Shown here piece by piece: positions 1 to 5,085 of a stretch of DNA of 5,085 nucleotides. A program made the position numbers and the translations under genes. Position 1 is the stretch's first letter; every line of letters starts with the position of its first letter. This DNA comes from DATDRM01 sp035291705 (GTDB lineage: Bacteria > Chloroflexota > Anaerolineae > Anaerolineales > UBA4823). The notes beneath the pieces are model-generated. The model was not told the origin of the DNA, ran no database searches, and saw nothing but the letters and a program-made list of their open reading frames with translations. Location of the stretch: assembly GCA_035291705.1 (NCBI GenBank), contig DATDRM010000171.1:1-5085 (forward strand), read 5' to 3'.

Positions 1-158
1 CTAACATAGGTCAAATCCTCCATTTCCTTTTTGATTAATTCGAGATTGTCCTGATCATACAATTCAGTGGGCGAGCTGTCATGAATCCAAAGTGTTATAA
101 AAGTGCTATTCTTCCCTTGTTTAGGAAGAGGCCGCCGCCCAAACCAATTCAGCCACAT
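1..158 (-). CDS. Unrecognised small or partial ORF, 5' end only
   Basis: An open frame of 52 codons begins with ATG at 158 and is still open at the left edge of the window. It starts MWLNWFGRRPLPKQ, continues through a hydrophobic stretch (TFITLWIHD) and ends in a charged, probably helical segment (LELIKKEMEDLTYV). I do not recognise the family. It begins only 10 bp after the stop of the BON gene on the same strand, which fits an operon with coupled translation. No strong ribosome binding site precedes the ATG. In-frame TTG (179) and CTG (176) codons upstream would overlap the BON gene, and an in-frame stop lies at 186-188. A 28-bp repeat shared with the intergenic region at 1369-1396 lies inside this frame, which is unusual for a normal coding region. 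An open stretch of this length can arise by chance, so coding status is moderate; the protein-like composition and tight spacing favour it. Confidence 0.5.
   Translation of the reverse strand, partial: MWLNWFGRRPLPKQGKNSTFITLWIHDSSPTELYDQDNLELIKKEMEDLTYV
78..105. repeat. 28-bp direct repeat, copy 1 (two AAAGTG boxes)
   Basis: This stretch matches 1369-1396 in the same orientation at 25 of 28 positions. It starts GTCATGAATCC and then carries two tandem 11-bp units of the form AAAGTGYTATW, about one helical turn apart. This copy lies within the small frame at 1-158 and downstream of the BON gene. All three differences between the copies would change the amino acid in that frame, so the similarity seems to be conserved as DNA and not as protein. 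It could be a protein-binding site or a remnant of an insertion sequence end. Confidence 0.75.
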
Positions 159-168
159 CGAAAGCCGC

Positions 169-1284
169 TCACGCAGCAACCTGAGCTATAACCATTTCCG
201 GAACCCTCTGGATCTCCGCCCCAGGATTTATTTCGGACTGGGATCCTGGCCGGCTCTCAGCTTCCAGGACTTCCCGGAGTGACCAGAGGACCTCTCCCGC
301 GGTGTAAGGGTAAGGGGCTTTCCAGGTGAACAGGGCCAATGGGAATTCGTCCGGGTCGAAAAGCGGATATTCGCTAAGAGAGGACCCATTCCGCCCGAGG
401 AAGACGCTTTCGTCATTCACCCGATCGATATCCTTGACCGGTACGACAGTTTCACGAGCCACTAGGTTGATATCTCTAATCTCATTGGAACGGACCACGA
501 CTTGCGTCACCAGCCGGTCCTCGGGTTGGATCACCACCTGAGTGACGACCCCTTCCTCCCGATTCCTGCCGTACACGACGGCTCCAATGCGAGGCTGCAC
601 AGCGCGTCGCTGCATGTTTGGGCTTTCGCCTGTGACCCGGGGTAGGGCAATCACACCGCGCACACAGGATACTCCTCCGGCCACTTTCTCCGCCACGTGC
701 TGGAGCTCGCGGGTGGGCACTTCCCCACCAAGTTGGATCCACCCATGGCTGGCGTTCACAGGAAGGATGTAAGGGCGAGTGCGCTCGTCTCGAGCCAGGG
801 CTTGGGCAACTTGAATGATCAACTCACGATCTGTAACCAGGTAGTTATGAACCGCCACAACGCCCGCAACGGACTGGGCGATCTTTTCGATCCGTAGGAG
901 GTTGGTTTCCTGGGCCAGGTGCCCATCTAGATAGACTTCTCCACTCTTTACATCGATCGACAGGCTGCCCATATCCAGGGAGCGTATGGCATCCTCTTTC
1001 CACAACGCATCCCAAATATCGACCAGGATGCCGTCATCTGTTCGCAGGTGGTTATGAACCTCTACAACGCCTACAACGGAATGGATGGTGCTCTCGACAA
1101 GCGGCTGGTTTTCCTCCTTGAGGTACCCATCCAAGTAGACTTCACCGTTCTGTACTTTGATCGACAGGCCGCTCAGATCCAGGGAGCTAATGGTCTCTTC
1201 TTTCCTTAGCGCATCCCAAATATCGGACAGGATGCCGTCACCTGGTCGAACGAGCTGCTCCGCATTGCCTTCAGAAATCGTCAT
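169..1284 (-). CDS. Triple BON-domain protein with PRC-barrel-like C-terminus
   Basis: The 371-residue protein has three BON domains in a row at about residues 16-83, 84-152 and 153-218, each with the typical helix, strand and GxV pattern (NGEVYLDG, SGEVYLDG, GWIQLGGEV) and a closing VxGVxxVxN-type strand. Residues about 228-300 look like a PRC-barrel: a GAVVYGRNREEGVVTQVV start, repeated V-rich strands and a VPVKDIDRV close. The last 70 residues match nothing I know. BON domains (OsmY, DolP) are associated with phospholipid binding and envelope stress; PRC-barrels (RimM, reaction-centre H subunit) are small beta modules for protein contacts. There is no signal peptide or membrane segment, so a cytoplasmic or membrane-peripheral location is likely. 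The ATG at 1284 is supported by a GGAGGT Shine-Dalgarno 9 nt upstream. It lies 131 bp downstream of the LuxR-type regulator on the same strand, and an unrecognised frame follows after 10 bp. BON assignment is firm, PRC assignment is likely, and the cellular role is unknown. Confidence 0.9.
   Translation of the reverse strand: MTISEGNAEQLVRPGDGILSDIWDALRKEETISSLDLSGLSIKVQNGEVYLDGYLKEENQPLVESTIHSVVGVVEVHNHLRTDDGILVDIWDALWKEDAIRSLDMGSLSIDVKSGEVYLDGHLAQETNLLRIEKIAQSVAGVVAVHNYLVTDRELIIQVAQALARDERTRPYILPVNASHGWIQLGGEVPTRELQHVAEKVAGGVSCVRGVIALPRVTGESPNMQRRAVQPRIGAVVYGRNREEGVVTQVVIQPEDRLVTQVVVRSNEIRDINLVARETVVPVKDIDRVNDESVFLGRNGSSLSEYPLFDPDEFPLALFTWKAPYPYTAGEVLWSLREVLEAESRPGSQSEINPGAEIQRVPEMVIAQVAA
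829..1239 (-). repeat. Tandem duplication of BON domains 1 and 2
   Basis: Residues 16-83 and 84-152 of the BON protein are roughly 60% identical, sharing DGIL, DIWDAL, SLD, GEVYLDG and VHN at matching places. The DNA is also alike: the 15-bp string CGCATCCCAAATATC occurs on the plus strand at 1006-1020 and again at 1210-1224, a period of 204 bp or 68 codons. The second unit has one extra residue in its latter half. The third BON domain is much more diverged, so this is a later internal duplication. Confidence 0.85.
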
Positions 1285-1293
1285 TTTCTTTCT

Positions 1294-1299
1294 ACCTCC
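1294..1299 (-). promoter_or_regulatory. Ribosome binding site of the BON gene
   Basis: On the minus strand GGAGGT lies 9 nt before the ATG at 1284. It is a near-ideal Shine-Dalgarno sequence and fixes the start codon. Confidence 0.8.
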
Positions 1300-1368
1300 A
1301 CGGGTATGTAGATTAAACAGAAAACCTCACTCGTAGCTATTCACAGCATACTCGCGAGGATACTGATT

Positions 1369-1396
1369 GTCATAAATCCAAAGTGCTATTAAAGTG
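1369..1396. repeat. 28-bp direct repeat, copy 2 (two AAAGTG boxes)
   Basis: This is the second copy of the repeat at 78-105, 25 of 28 positions identical and in the same orientation. It contains AAAGTGCTATT followed directly by AAAGTGTCAAT. It sits in the 131-bp gap between the regulator stop (1416) and the BON start (1284), about 85 bp upstream of the BON ATG, and overlaps the possible BON promoter. Read in the frame matching the small ORF at 1-158, it is bounded by stop codons on both sides, so this copy is not coding. Confidence 0.75.
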
Positions 1397-1400
1397 TCAA
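1372..1400 (-). promoter_or_regulatory. Possible promoter of the BON gene
   Basis: On the minus strand a perfect TTGACA (plus positions 1395-1400) is followed after 17 bp by ATTTAT (1372-1377), which matches only three positions of the -10 consensus. Transcription would start about 80 bp before the BON start codon. The 28-bp repeat covers most of this element, so a protein binding the AAAGTG boxes could block or assist it. The TTGACA hexamer is not preserved in the other repeat copy. The weak -10 keeps confidence low. Confidence 0.35.
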
Positions 1401-1415
1401 TTCAGAGGGGGGAAA

Positions 1416-4265
1416 TTAGGGGATCAAACCCAATTGGCGGGCTTTCGAAACCGCCTGAGTGCGCTTCTTGACTTCGAGCTTTTGGTAGATATTATAGGCG
1501 TGGCGTTTGACAGTGTTGAGCGCCAGGTAGAGCTCAGCGTAGATTTCCTGATTGGATTTCCCCTCGGCGATCAAAGCCAGCACCTCCATCTCGCGCGCCG
1601 ATAGAGAGATGGGGAAACCATCTTCCAGGTGGGTGATCGTCGGGCCTGCCCGTTGTTCAACCGGTCGATACTCGAATTCTCGCACGGCCTCCGTGCGCTG
1701 GAGGGCTTCCAGCAAGCTGTCGAGAAATGCCAGGGACGGGAGATGGCTGCCAGATTCTTGCTGCACAGACCGGCATTGGCGCAGGAGCTCGGCCAGCCGC
1801 CAGCCCTCATCCAGGTAGACCCGCCGGTAGCCTTCCGGCTCACCCAACGCCAGGGCGCGCAGCAGAATCTTTACCGCCCCTTCATCTCCGAGAGCAGACT
1901 GCGCCATCGCCTGCAGAATTAATATTTGAATTTGCGAGTTCACTCGTTGTAACCGCTCGGCTTCAAGCAGGAGCGGCCCTAACATGTCTGCGGCTTGCTG
2001 TAGACCACCCGAACTGCCGGTTTCTTGACTCTTTACCAGCAGAAACCTGATCTGGGCGAGTATGATATATTCATAAATGTGATAGGGATAATCCTCTAAA
2101 GCGATTGGGATGTTAAGATCGGGGAACCCGCCTTTATGCCACCACTGTTCGGCGGTCGCCAGGTCATCACGCTGAACTGCCAGCCGGACTGCGAGTCCAG
2201 CAGCGAGGGCATCATCCCACTGACCGGAGTTGTTACTGAGAGCCATGCGCGCAATTTCCTCGACGATGGCCTGAGCACCGGGATTATCCCCCATGGCCTG
2301 GCGCACGCGAGCCAGGGAAGTCATTCCACCCAGGCTGCCGAGATACCAAATCGACTGGATAGCCTTGCAGCCGCGTTCCAGGTAATCCCCGGCTTCCTCC
2401 AATAGGTCGCGTTCGAACAAAATCTCACCCAACACAATATCGATAAATCCGGAAAGCGGGTGAGGCTTCCCGTCTGGTCCGATGGCTATATATTTCGCTT
2501 TTTGGAGCGTCTCCCACGCTTTGCTAAGCTGGCCTAGAAACAATTGCATAATAGCCGTTTCGCTGGCGGAGATGATCATCACGAATGGATTATTCGCCTG
2601 TCGGGCGATCCGCGCCGTCATGCGCAAGGAATCGATTGTTTTCTGTATGTCGCCAGTTAAGACAGAGGAAATGCTCTCATCCAGCGCAATAAAGCTGCGG
2701 AGATACACATTCTCTTCCGAAAGATAGCTGGCTGCCTGTCGGGAGAAGTCGGCGGCCTGTTCTAAATTGCCCCTCGCCATCGCCATCATGGATTGACAGA
2801 CCGCTAATCCACCCCGAATTCCCGCCAAATCGACATTTTCAGCAACATCGACGGTTCCCGTCTCTTCGAGGGTTGGCGTTCCACCCGTTTGCTTTTCCAG
2901 CCGGTCGACCGACTGCAGGACATCATCCAGCCAGTATTGGGCGAGGTCCAGCCGGTTGGCTACAATCAACGCCCAGGCATAGGCCATACTGAGGAGCGGA
3001 CGTTTGTGGGTGATATCCTCCGGCAGCCTGCCGATCCAGCGAGCGAGCGCAGTCACTTCACCCATATTGATCATCGGTAAAGCGTTGCGCTCGATTAAAT
3101 CCGCTGCCCATTCCACACCCCTGGAGGCCAGCGCATGCCGGAATGCTTCGCCCAGGTTGCCGTTCCCTTCGAGCCACAAAGCCGCCCGCTGATGCAGCCC
3201 CGGGATCTCGGCCGGGTTGACCTCCGCCTCGACCTGGCGCAGAAAGTCGGCAAACAAGGGGTGGTAGCGGAACCACTCGTGCTTATCATCCAGAGCCGAG
3301 ATGAACAACTGGGCATGCTCCAGGCGGTTCAACATCACCGCGCCGTATCCCGGCTGGGCGTCTGGGTTGACCACCGCCTCGCACAGCGGGCCGCTGAGGG
3401 TCTCCAGGATAGAGCTTCTTAGCAGGAACTGGCGGATCTCCTCCGGCTGGCGGTCCAAAATCTCCTCGGCCAGGAAACCCGCCAGATGATACGCGTTGCC
3501 CTGTAGGTTGGCCAGTAGGGTCGCCGGATCCGCCTGGTTCTTAAGAGAAATTGCCGCCATTTGCAGTGAAGTGATCCAGCCATCCGTGCGTTCCTCCAGC
3601 GCCTGGATCGTCTCGCGCGAGAGCTGCAATCCGACCGCCTGCTGGAAATACCGCTCCACCTCTTCGCCAGTGAAGCGCAGCTCGTCGGCGCCGACTTCGA
3701 CCACCCGGCCCTTGGCGCGCAGAAAGGCCAGGTCCAGCTCGGGCTCGCTTCGGCTGGCGATCACCAGGTGCAGGTTGGGGGGCAGGTATTGGAGCAGAAA
3801 GCCAATCCCCTGGAGAGCCAGTGGATTTTCCAGGACCTGGAAATCGTCAAGCACCAGGGCGATTTCTTTCGAAAGGGTGGATAGCTCGTTGATTAGCAGG
3901 GTCAGCCCCACTTCCAAGCCACCGCCCGTGGAAGATTGGGTATAATCCTTCGCTTCTTCCCCCAACCCAGCCTCCAGGGTCTGTAAAGCGCCAATTAGAT
4001 AGCGGAAAAAACGGCTGAGATCGTTATCGTCGCTGTCCAGGGTCAGCCAGGCGACTGGAAGACGGGTTTCTTTCGCCCATTCGAGCAGAAGCAGGGTCTT
4101 TCCAAAACCGGCGGGCGCGGCGAGCAGTGTCAAAGGGCCCTCTACACCGCGATGGACCTGCTCGGTGAGGCGCGGCCGGTTAATGGACCCCAATGGGATC
4201 TGGGGAATAGAGATTTTCGTTCGCAGGAGTGGCGGCTCTGTCAGAGTGGACGGAGAAATGGCCAT
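1416..4265 (-). CDS. MalT-like LuxR-family ATPase transcriptional regulator (LAL/STAND type)
   Basis: At 949 residues this is the usual length for MalT-type large ATP-binding LuxR regulators. The N-terminus (LLRTKISIP, NRPRL) is the standard lead-in. Walker A is APAGFGKT at residues 50-57 with K56; Walker B is IALVLDDF, with D140 and D141. VIASRSEPEL (about 169-178), DELRFT and RTDGWITSLQMAAISL follow as in other STAND/NACHT-like ATPases. Residues of roughly 360-830 are helical and TPR-like, the usual inducer-sensing part. The last 62 residues (888-949) form a LuxR helix-turn-helix: LSAREMEVLALIAEGKSNQEI, then NTVKRHAYNIYQKL and RTQAVSKARQLGL. Family members bind ATP and a small ligand, oligomerise and activate transcription at directly repeated sites. 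No key residue is missing and the frame is intact. AAGGT lies 5 nt before the ATG. The ligand and targets cannot be read from the sequence; the BON gene downstream is the nearest candidate target. It is not called malT, since this family is large and functionally diverse. Confidence 0.93.
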   Translation of the reverse strand: MAISPSTLTEPPLLRTKISIPQIPLGSINRPRLTEQVHRGVEGPLTLLAAPAGFGKTLLLLEWAKETRLPVAWLTLDSDDNDLSRFFRYLIGALQTLEAGLGEEAKDYTQSSTGGGLEVGLTLLINELSTLSKEIALVLDDFQVLENPLALQGIGFLLQYLPPNLHLVIASRSEPELDLAFLRAKGRVVEVGADELRFTGEEVERYFQQAVGLQLSRETIQALEERTDGWITSLQMAAISLKNQADPATLLANLQGNAYHLAGFLAEEILDRQPEEIRQFLLRSSILETLSGPLCEAVVNPDAQPGYGAVMLNRLEHAQLFISALDDKHEWFRYHPLFADFLRQVEAEVNPAEIPGLHQRAALWLEGNGNLGEAFRHALASRGVEWAADLIERNALPMINMGEVTALARWIGRLPEDITHKRPLLSMAYAWALIVANRLDLAQYWLDDVLQSVDRLEKQTGGTPTLEETGTVDVAENVDLAGIRGGLAVCQSMMAMARGNLEQAADFSRQAASYLSEENVYLRSFIALDESISSVLTGDIQKTIDSLRMTARIARQANNPFVMIISASETAIMQLFLGQLSKAWETLQKAKYIAIGPDGKPHPLSGFIDIVLGEILFERDLLEEAGDYLERGCKAIQSIWYLGSLGGMTSLARVRQAMGDNPGAQAIVEEIARMALSNNSGQWDDALAAGLAVRLAVQRDDLATAEQWWHKGGFPDLNIPIALEDYPYHIYEYIILAQIRFLLVKSQETGSSGGLQQAADMLGPLLLEAERLQRVNSQIQILILQAMAQSALGDEGAVKILLRALALGEPEGYRRVYLDEGWRLAELLRQCRSVQQESGSHLPSLAFLDSLLEALQRTEAVREFEYRPVEQRAGPTITHLEDGFPISLSAREMEVLALIAEGKSNQEIYAELYLALNTVKRHAYNIYQKLEVKKRTQAVSKARQLGLIP

Positions 4266-4270
4266 GCCCT

Positions 4271-4275
4271 ACCTT
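4271..4275 (-). promoter_or_regulatory. Ribosome binding site of the LuxR-type regulator
   Basis: AAGGT on the minus strand lies 5 nt before the ATG at 4265. It is moderately strong and agrees with the family's usual N-terminus, about 50 residues before Walker A. Confidence 0.6.
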
Positions 4276-4330
4276 TTCTTCCGAGAGAAAGCAACGAATT
4301 TGAACCATCCAGAAGAATAGCTACTACTTT

Positions 4331-4360
4331 ATTATACTGGTTTTTCTCACCGTCCTTCAG
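4331..4360 (-). promoter_or_regulatory. Probable promoter of the LuxR-type regulator
   Basis: The minus strand carries a perfect TATAAT (plus positions 4331-4336). Eighteen bp upstream is CTGAAG (4355-4360), a weak -35 keeping the TGA core. Transcription would begin near 4324, giving a leader of about 58 nt. The insertion-sequence repeats begin less than 10 bp beyond the -35, so the original upstream control region of this gene has probably been displaced. Confidence 0.5.
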
Positions 4361-4368
4361 CATCCGAA

Positions 4369-4392
4369 TTGCCTCATAATAAAAGTAACTTT
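4369..4392 (+). repeat. IS left-end direct repeat, unit 1
   Basis: TTGCCTCA is followed after 8 bp by GTAACTTT. The same layout recurs at 4404-4427, 35 bp downstream, with 18 of 24 positions identical. Repeated short boxes just inside an IS end are commonly transposase-binding sites. Confidence 0.55.
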
Positions 4393-4402
4393 CGAAAGTA
4401 AC
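4382..4402. repeat. AAAGTAAC direct pair around a 12-bp palindrome
   Basis: AAAGTAAC occurs at 4382-4389 and again at 4395-4402, a period of 13 bp. Between and overlapping them is the perfect palindrome ACTTTCGAAAGT (4388-4399). This is a likely protein-binding element of the IS end. Confidence 0.6.
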
Positions 4403-4403
4403 G

Positions 4404-4427
4404 TTGCCTCAAAAAAGATGTTACCTT
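4404..4427 (+). repeat. IS left-end direct repeat, unit 2
   Basis: TTGCCTCA is followed after 8 bp by GTTACCTT. It is the partner of the unit at 4369-4392. It ends 33 bp before the chosen transposase start. Confidence 0.55.
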
Positions 4428-4450
4428 ATGGCGAATCTCAGTATACGCCA

Positions 4451-4457
4451 GAGGGAG
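4451..4457 (+). promoter_or_regulatory. Ribosome binding site of the transposase
   Basis: GAGGGAG ends 3 nt before ATG 4461 and 6 nt before the adjacent ATG 4464. It favours these starts over the in-frame ATG at 4428, which has no Shine-Dalgarno sequence ahead of it. Confidence 0.6.
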
Positions 4458-4460
4458 CCA

Positions 4461-5085
4461 ATGATGAGTCAACGGAGCAAGCGAGAGTTGTTAGAAGCCA
4501 TTCGCCCACGGTATCTCAAGGCAAACAAAGCCAGGAAGAAGCAGATTTTGGACGAATTTGTAGCCGCCACCGGTTATCATCGCAAGTATGCGATTCGAGT
4601 GCTTAGGAAAGGACCTCTTCCCAAGCGTCTCAAAAAGAGCGGTCGGCGCAAGGTATATCAGGGTGAAGTGATCCAAGCCCTGATCCAAGTTTGGGAAATA
4701 TGCGGGCGCATTTGCTCGAAACGGCTACATCCCTTTTTGCCAGAGATGACCGCAGCGTTAGAACGCCACAACGAAATCCAATTATCGCCAGAAACCAAAG
4801 CGCTCTTGCTCCGCATGAGTCGCTCCACGATCGATCGCTGTTTACAACCAGCTCGTTTCGAGCATCGGCGCGGCTTGAGCACTACCAAACCAGGGGCGCT
4901 GCTGAAAAAGGCGATCCCGGTGCGGACTTATGCCGAGTGGGATGATGCCCGCCCAGGCTTTGTGGAAATGGATCTGGTGGCTCATTGTGGCGAAACCACC
5001 GCTGGTCAGTACCTGAATACGCTCACCGTGGTCGACATCTCCACAGGTTGGACGGAATGCCTGGCCGTCTACCAAAAGACCCAGC
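4461..5085 (+). CDS. DDE/rve integrase-core transposase, N-terminal part
   Basis: The frame is open from 4389 and has no stop before the window ends, so only 208 codons are seen; family members are usually about twice as long. Residues 1-50 (RELLEAIRPRYLKANKARKKQILDE, then a TGYHRKYAIRVL helix) look like a helix-turn-helix DNA-binding head. A basic linker (KRLKKSGRRK, residues 56-64) and a second helical region (MSRSTIDRCLQP, about 119-130) follow. The rve fold begins near residue 165 with GFVEMDLVAHCG, where D171 is the likely first catalytic aspartate; TLTVVDISTGW (188-197) is the next core strand. The remaining catalytic D and E lie beyond the window. The protein would cut and join the ends of its own IS. 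The start at 4461 is chosen for its ribosome binding site. It is divergent from the LuxR-type regulator, 195 bp away. No frameshift or stop is seen in this half; whether the whole gene is intact is unknown. Confidence 0.88.
   Translation, partial: MMSQRSKRELLEAIRPRYLKANKARKKQILDEFVAATGYHRKYAIRVLRKGPLPKRLKKSGRRKVYQGEVIQALIQVWEICGRICSKRLHPFLPEMTAALERHNEIQLSPETKALLLRMSRSTIDRCLQPARFEHRRGLSTTKPGALLKKAIPVRTYAEWDDARPGFVEMDLVAHCGETTAGQYLNTLTVVDISTGWTECLAVYQKTQ

Larger units (their letters stand above)
4369..5085 (+). mobile_element. Insertion sequence, left end and 5' half of transposase (partial)
   Basis: The element is recognised from the rve-type transposase starting at 4461 and the repeat-rich AT-rich stretch just before it. 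The exact left boundary cannot be fixed, because the right end and target duplication are outside the window; the first repeat at 4369 is used as a provisional limit. I cannot name the IS family with certainty. The protein resembles the integrase-core transposases found in IS481-like and unclassified (ISNCY) groups. Confidence 0.7.

Noticed and set aside
482..772. Open frames on both strands within the BON gene
   Set aside because: They overlap a gene with clear BON domains, are rich in Arg, Pro and Ser, and have no ribosome binding site.
1351..1358. CTCGCGAG palindrome as part of a terminator after the regulator
   Set aside because: The stem is only 4 bp per arm with no loop and no following T-run on the minus strand, so no terminator can be claimed.
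1369..1403. Decayed second copy of the small gene at 1-158
   Set aside because: The similarity stops after about 28 bp, the matching frame is closed by stops on both sides, and all differences are nonsynonymous, so a DNA repeat explains it better than a pseudogene.
3496..3945. 149-codon open frame on the plus strand
   Set aside because: It lies wholly inside the regulator's ATPase region on the opposite strand, is rich in Arg and Ser as antisense shadows are, and resembles no known domain.
4372..4380. CATAAT as a -10 box for the transposase
   Set aside because: No acceptable -35 hexamer is found at 16-18 bp upstream, so a plus-strand promoter there is not supported.
4428..4430. Earlier in-frame ATG as transposase start
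   Set aside because: It is preceded by AAAAAAGATGTTACCTT with no ribosome binding site, and it abuts the end repeats; ATG 4461 has GAGGGAG at a proper distance.
4491..5075. Minus-strand and other plus-frame ORFs over the transposase
   Set aside because: They are shadows of the transposase frame, which shows an rve-type core and a Shine-Dalgarno sequence.

Overview
The window looks like a bacterial chromosome segment of roughly balanced GC. The style of its large regulator (a MalT/LAL protein with an APAGFGKT Walker A and a C-terminal LuxR helix-turn-helix) and of its transposase is most reminiscent of Chloroflexota such as Anaerolineae. That assignment is inferred from protein style only; there is no rRNA or marker gene to prove it.

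Layout, left to right. Positions 1-158 (minus) hold the start of a small unrecognised reading frame that runs off the left edge. Positions 169-1284 (minus) encode a 371-residue protein with three BON domains and a C-terminal PRC-barrel-like segment; the first two BON domains are a tandem duplication with a period near 204 bp. A 131-bp gap carries a good ribosome binding site, a possible promoter and one copy of a 28-bp repeat. Positions 1416-4265 (minus) encode a 949-residue MalT-like LuxR-family ATPase regulator. A 195-bp AT-rich divergent region holds that regulator's probable promoter and then the left end of an insertion sequence, marked by direct repeats. Positions 4461-5085 (plus) are the first 208 codons of an rve/DDE-type transposase cut by the window edge.

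The regulator, the BON/PRC protein and the small frame all point leftwards. The regulator probably has its own promoter, and the BON gene may be read from its own promoter, by read-through, or both. A plausible but untested picture is a signal-responsive STAND regulator next to a stress- or envelope-type BON protein that it may control, with an insertion sequence lodged just upstream of the regulator.

The least explained signal is a 28-bp repeat (25 of 28 positions identical, same orientation) found on both sides of the BON gene, at 78-105 and 1369-1396. Each copy contains two AAAGTG-type boxes 11 bp apart. I see no clear evidence for a wholly new system; the repeat pair and the three-BON/PRC architecture are the points most worth checking.
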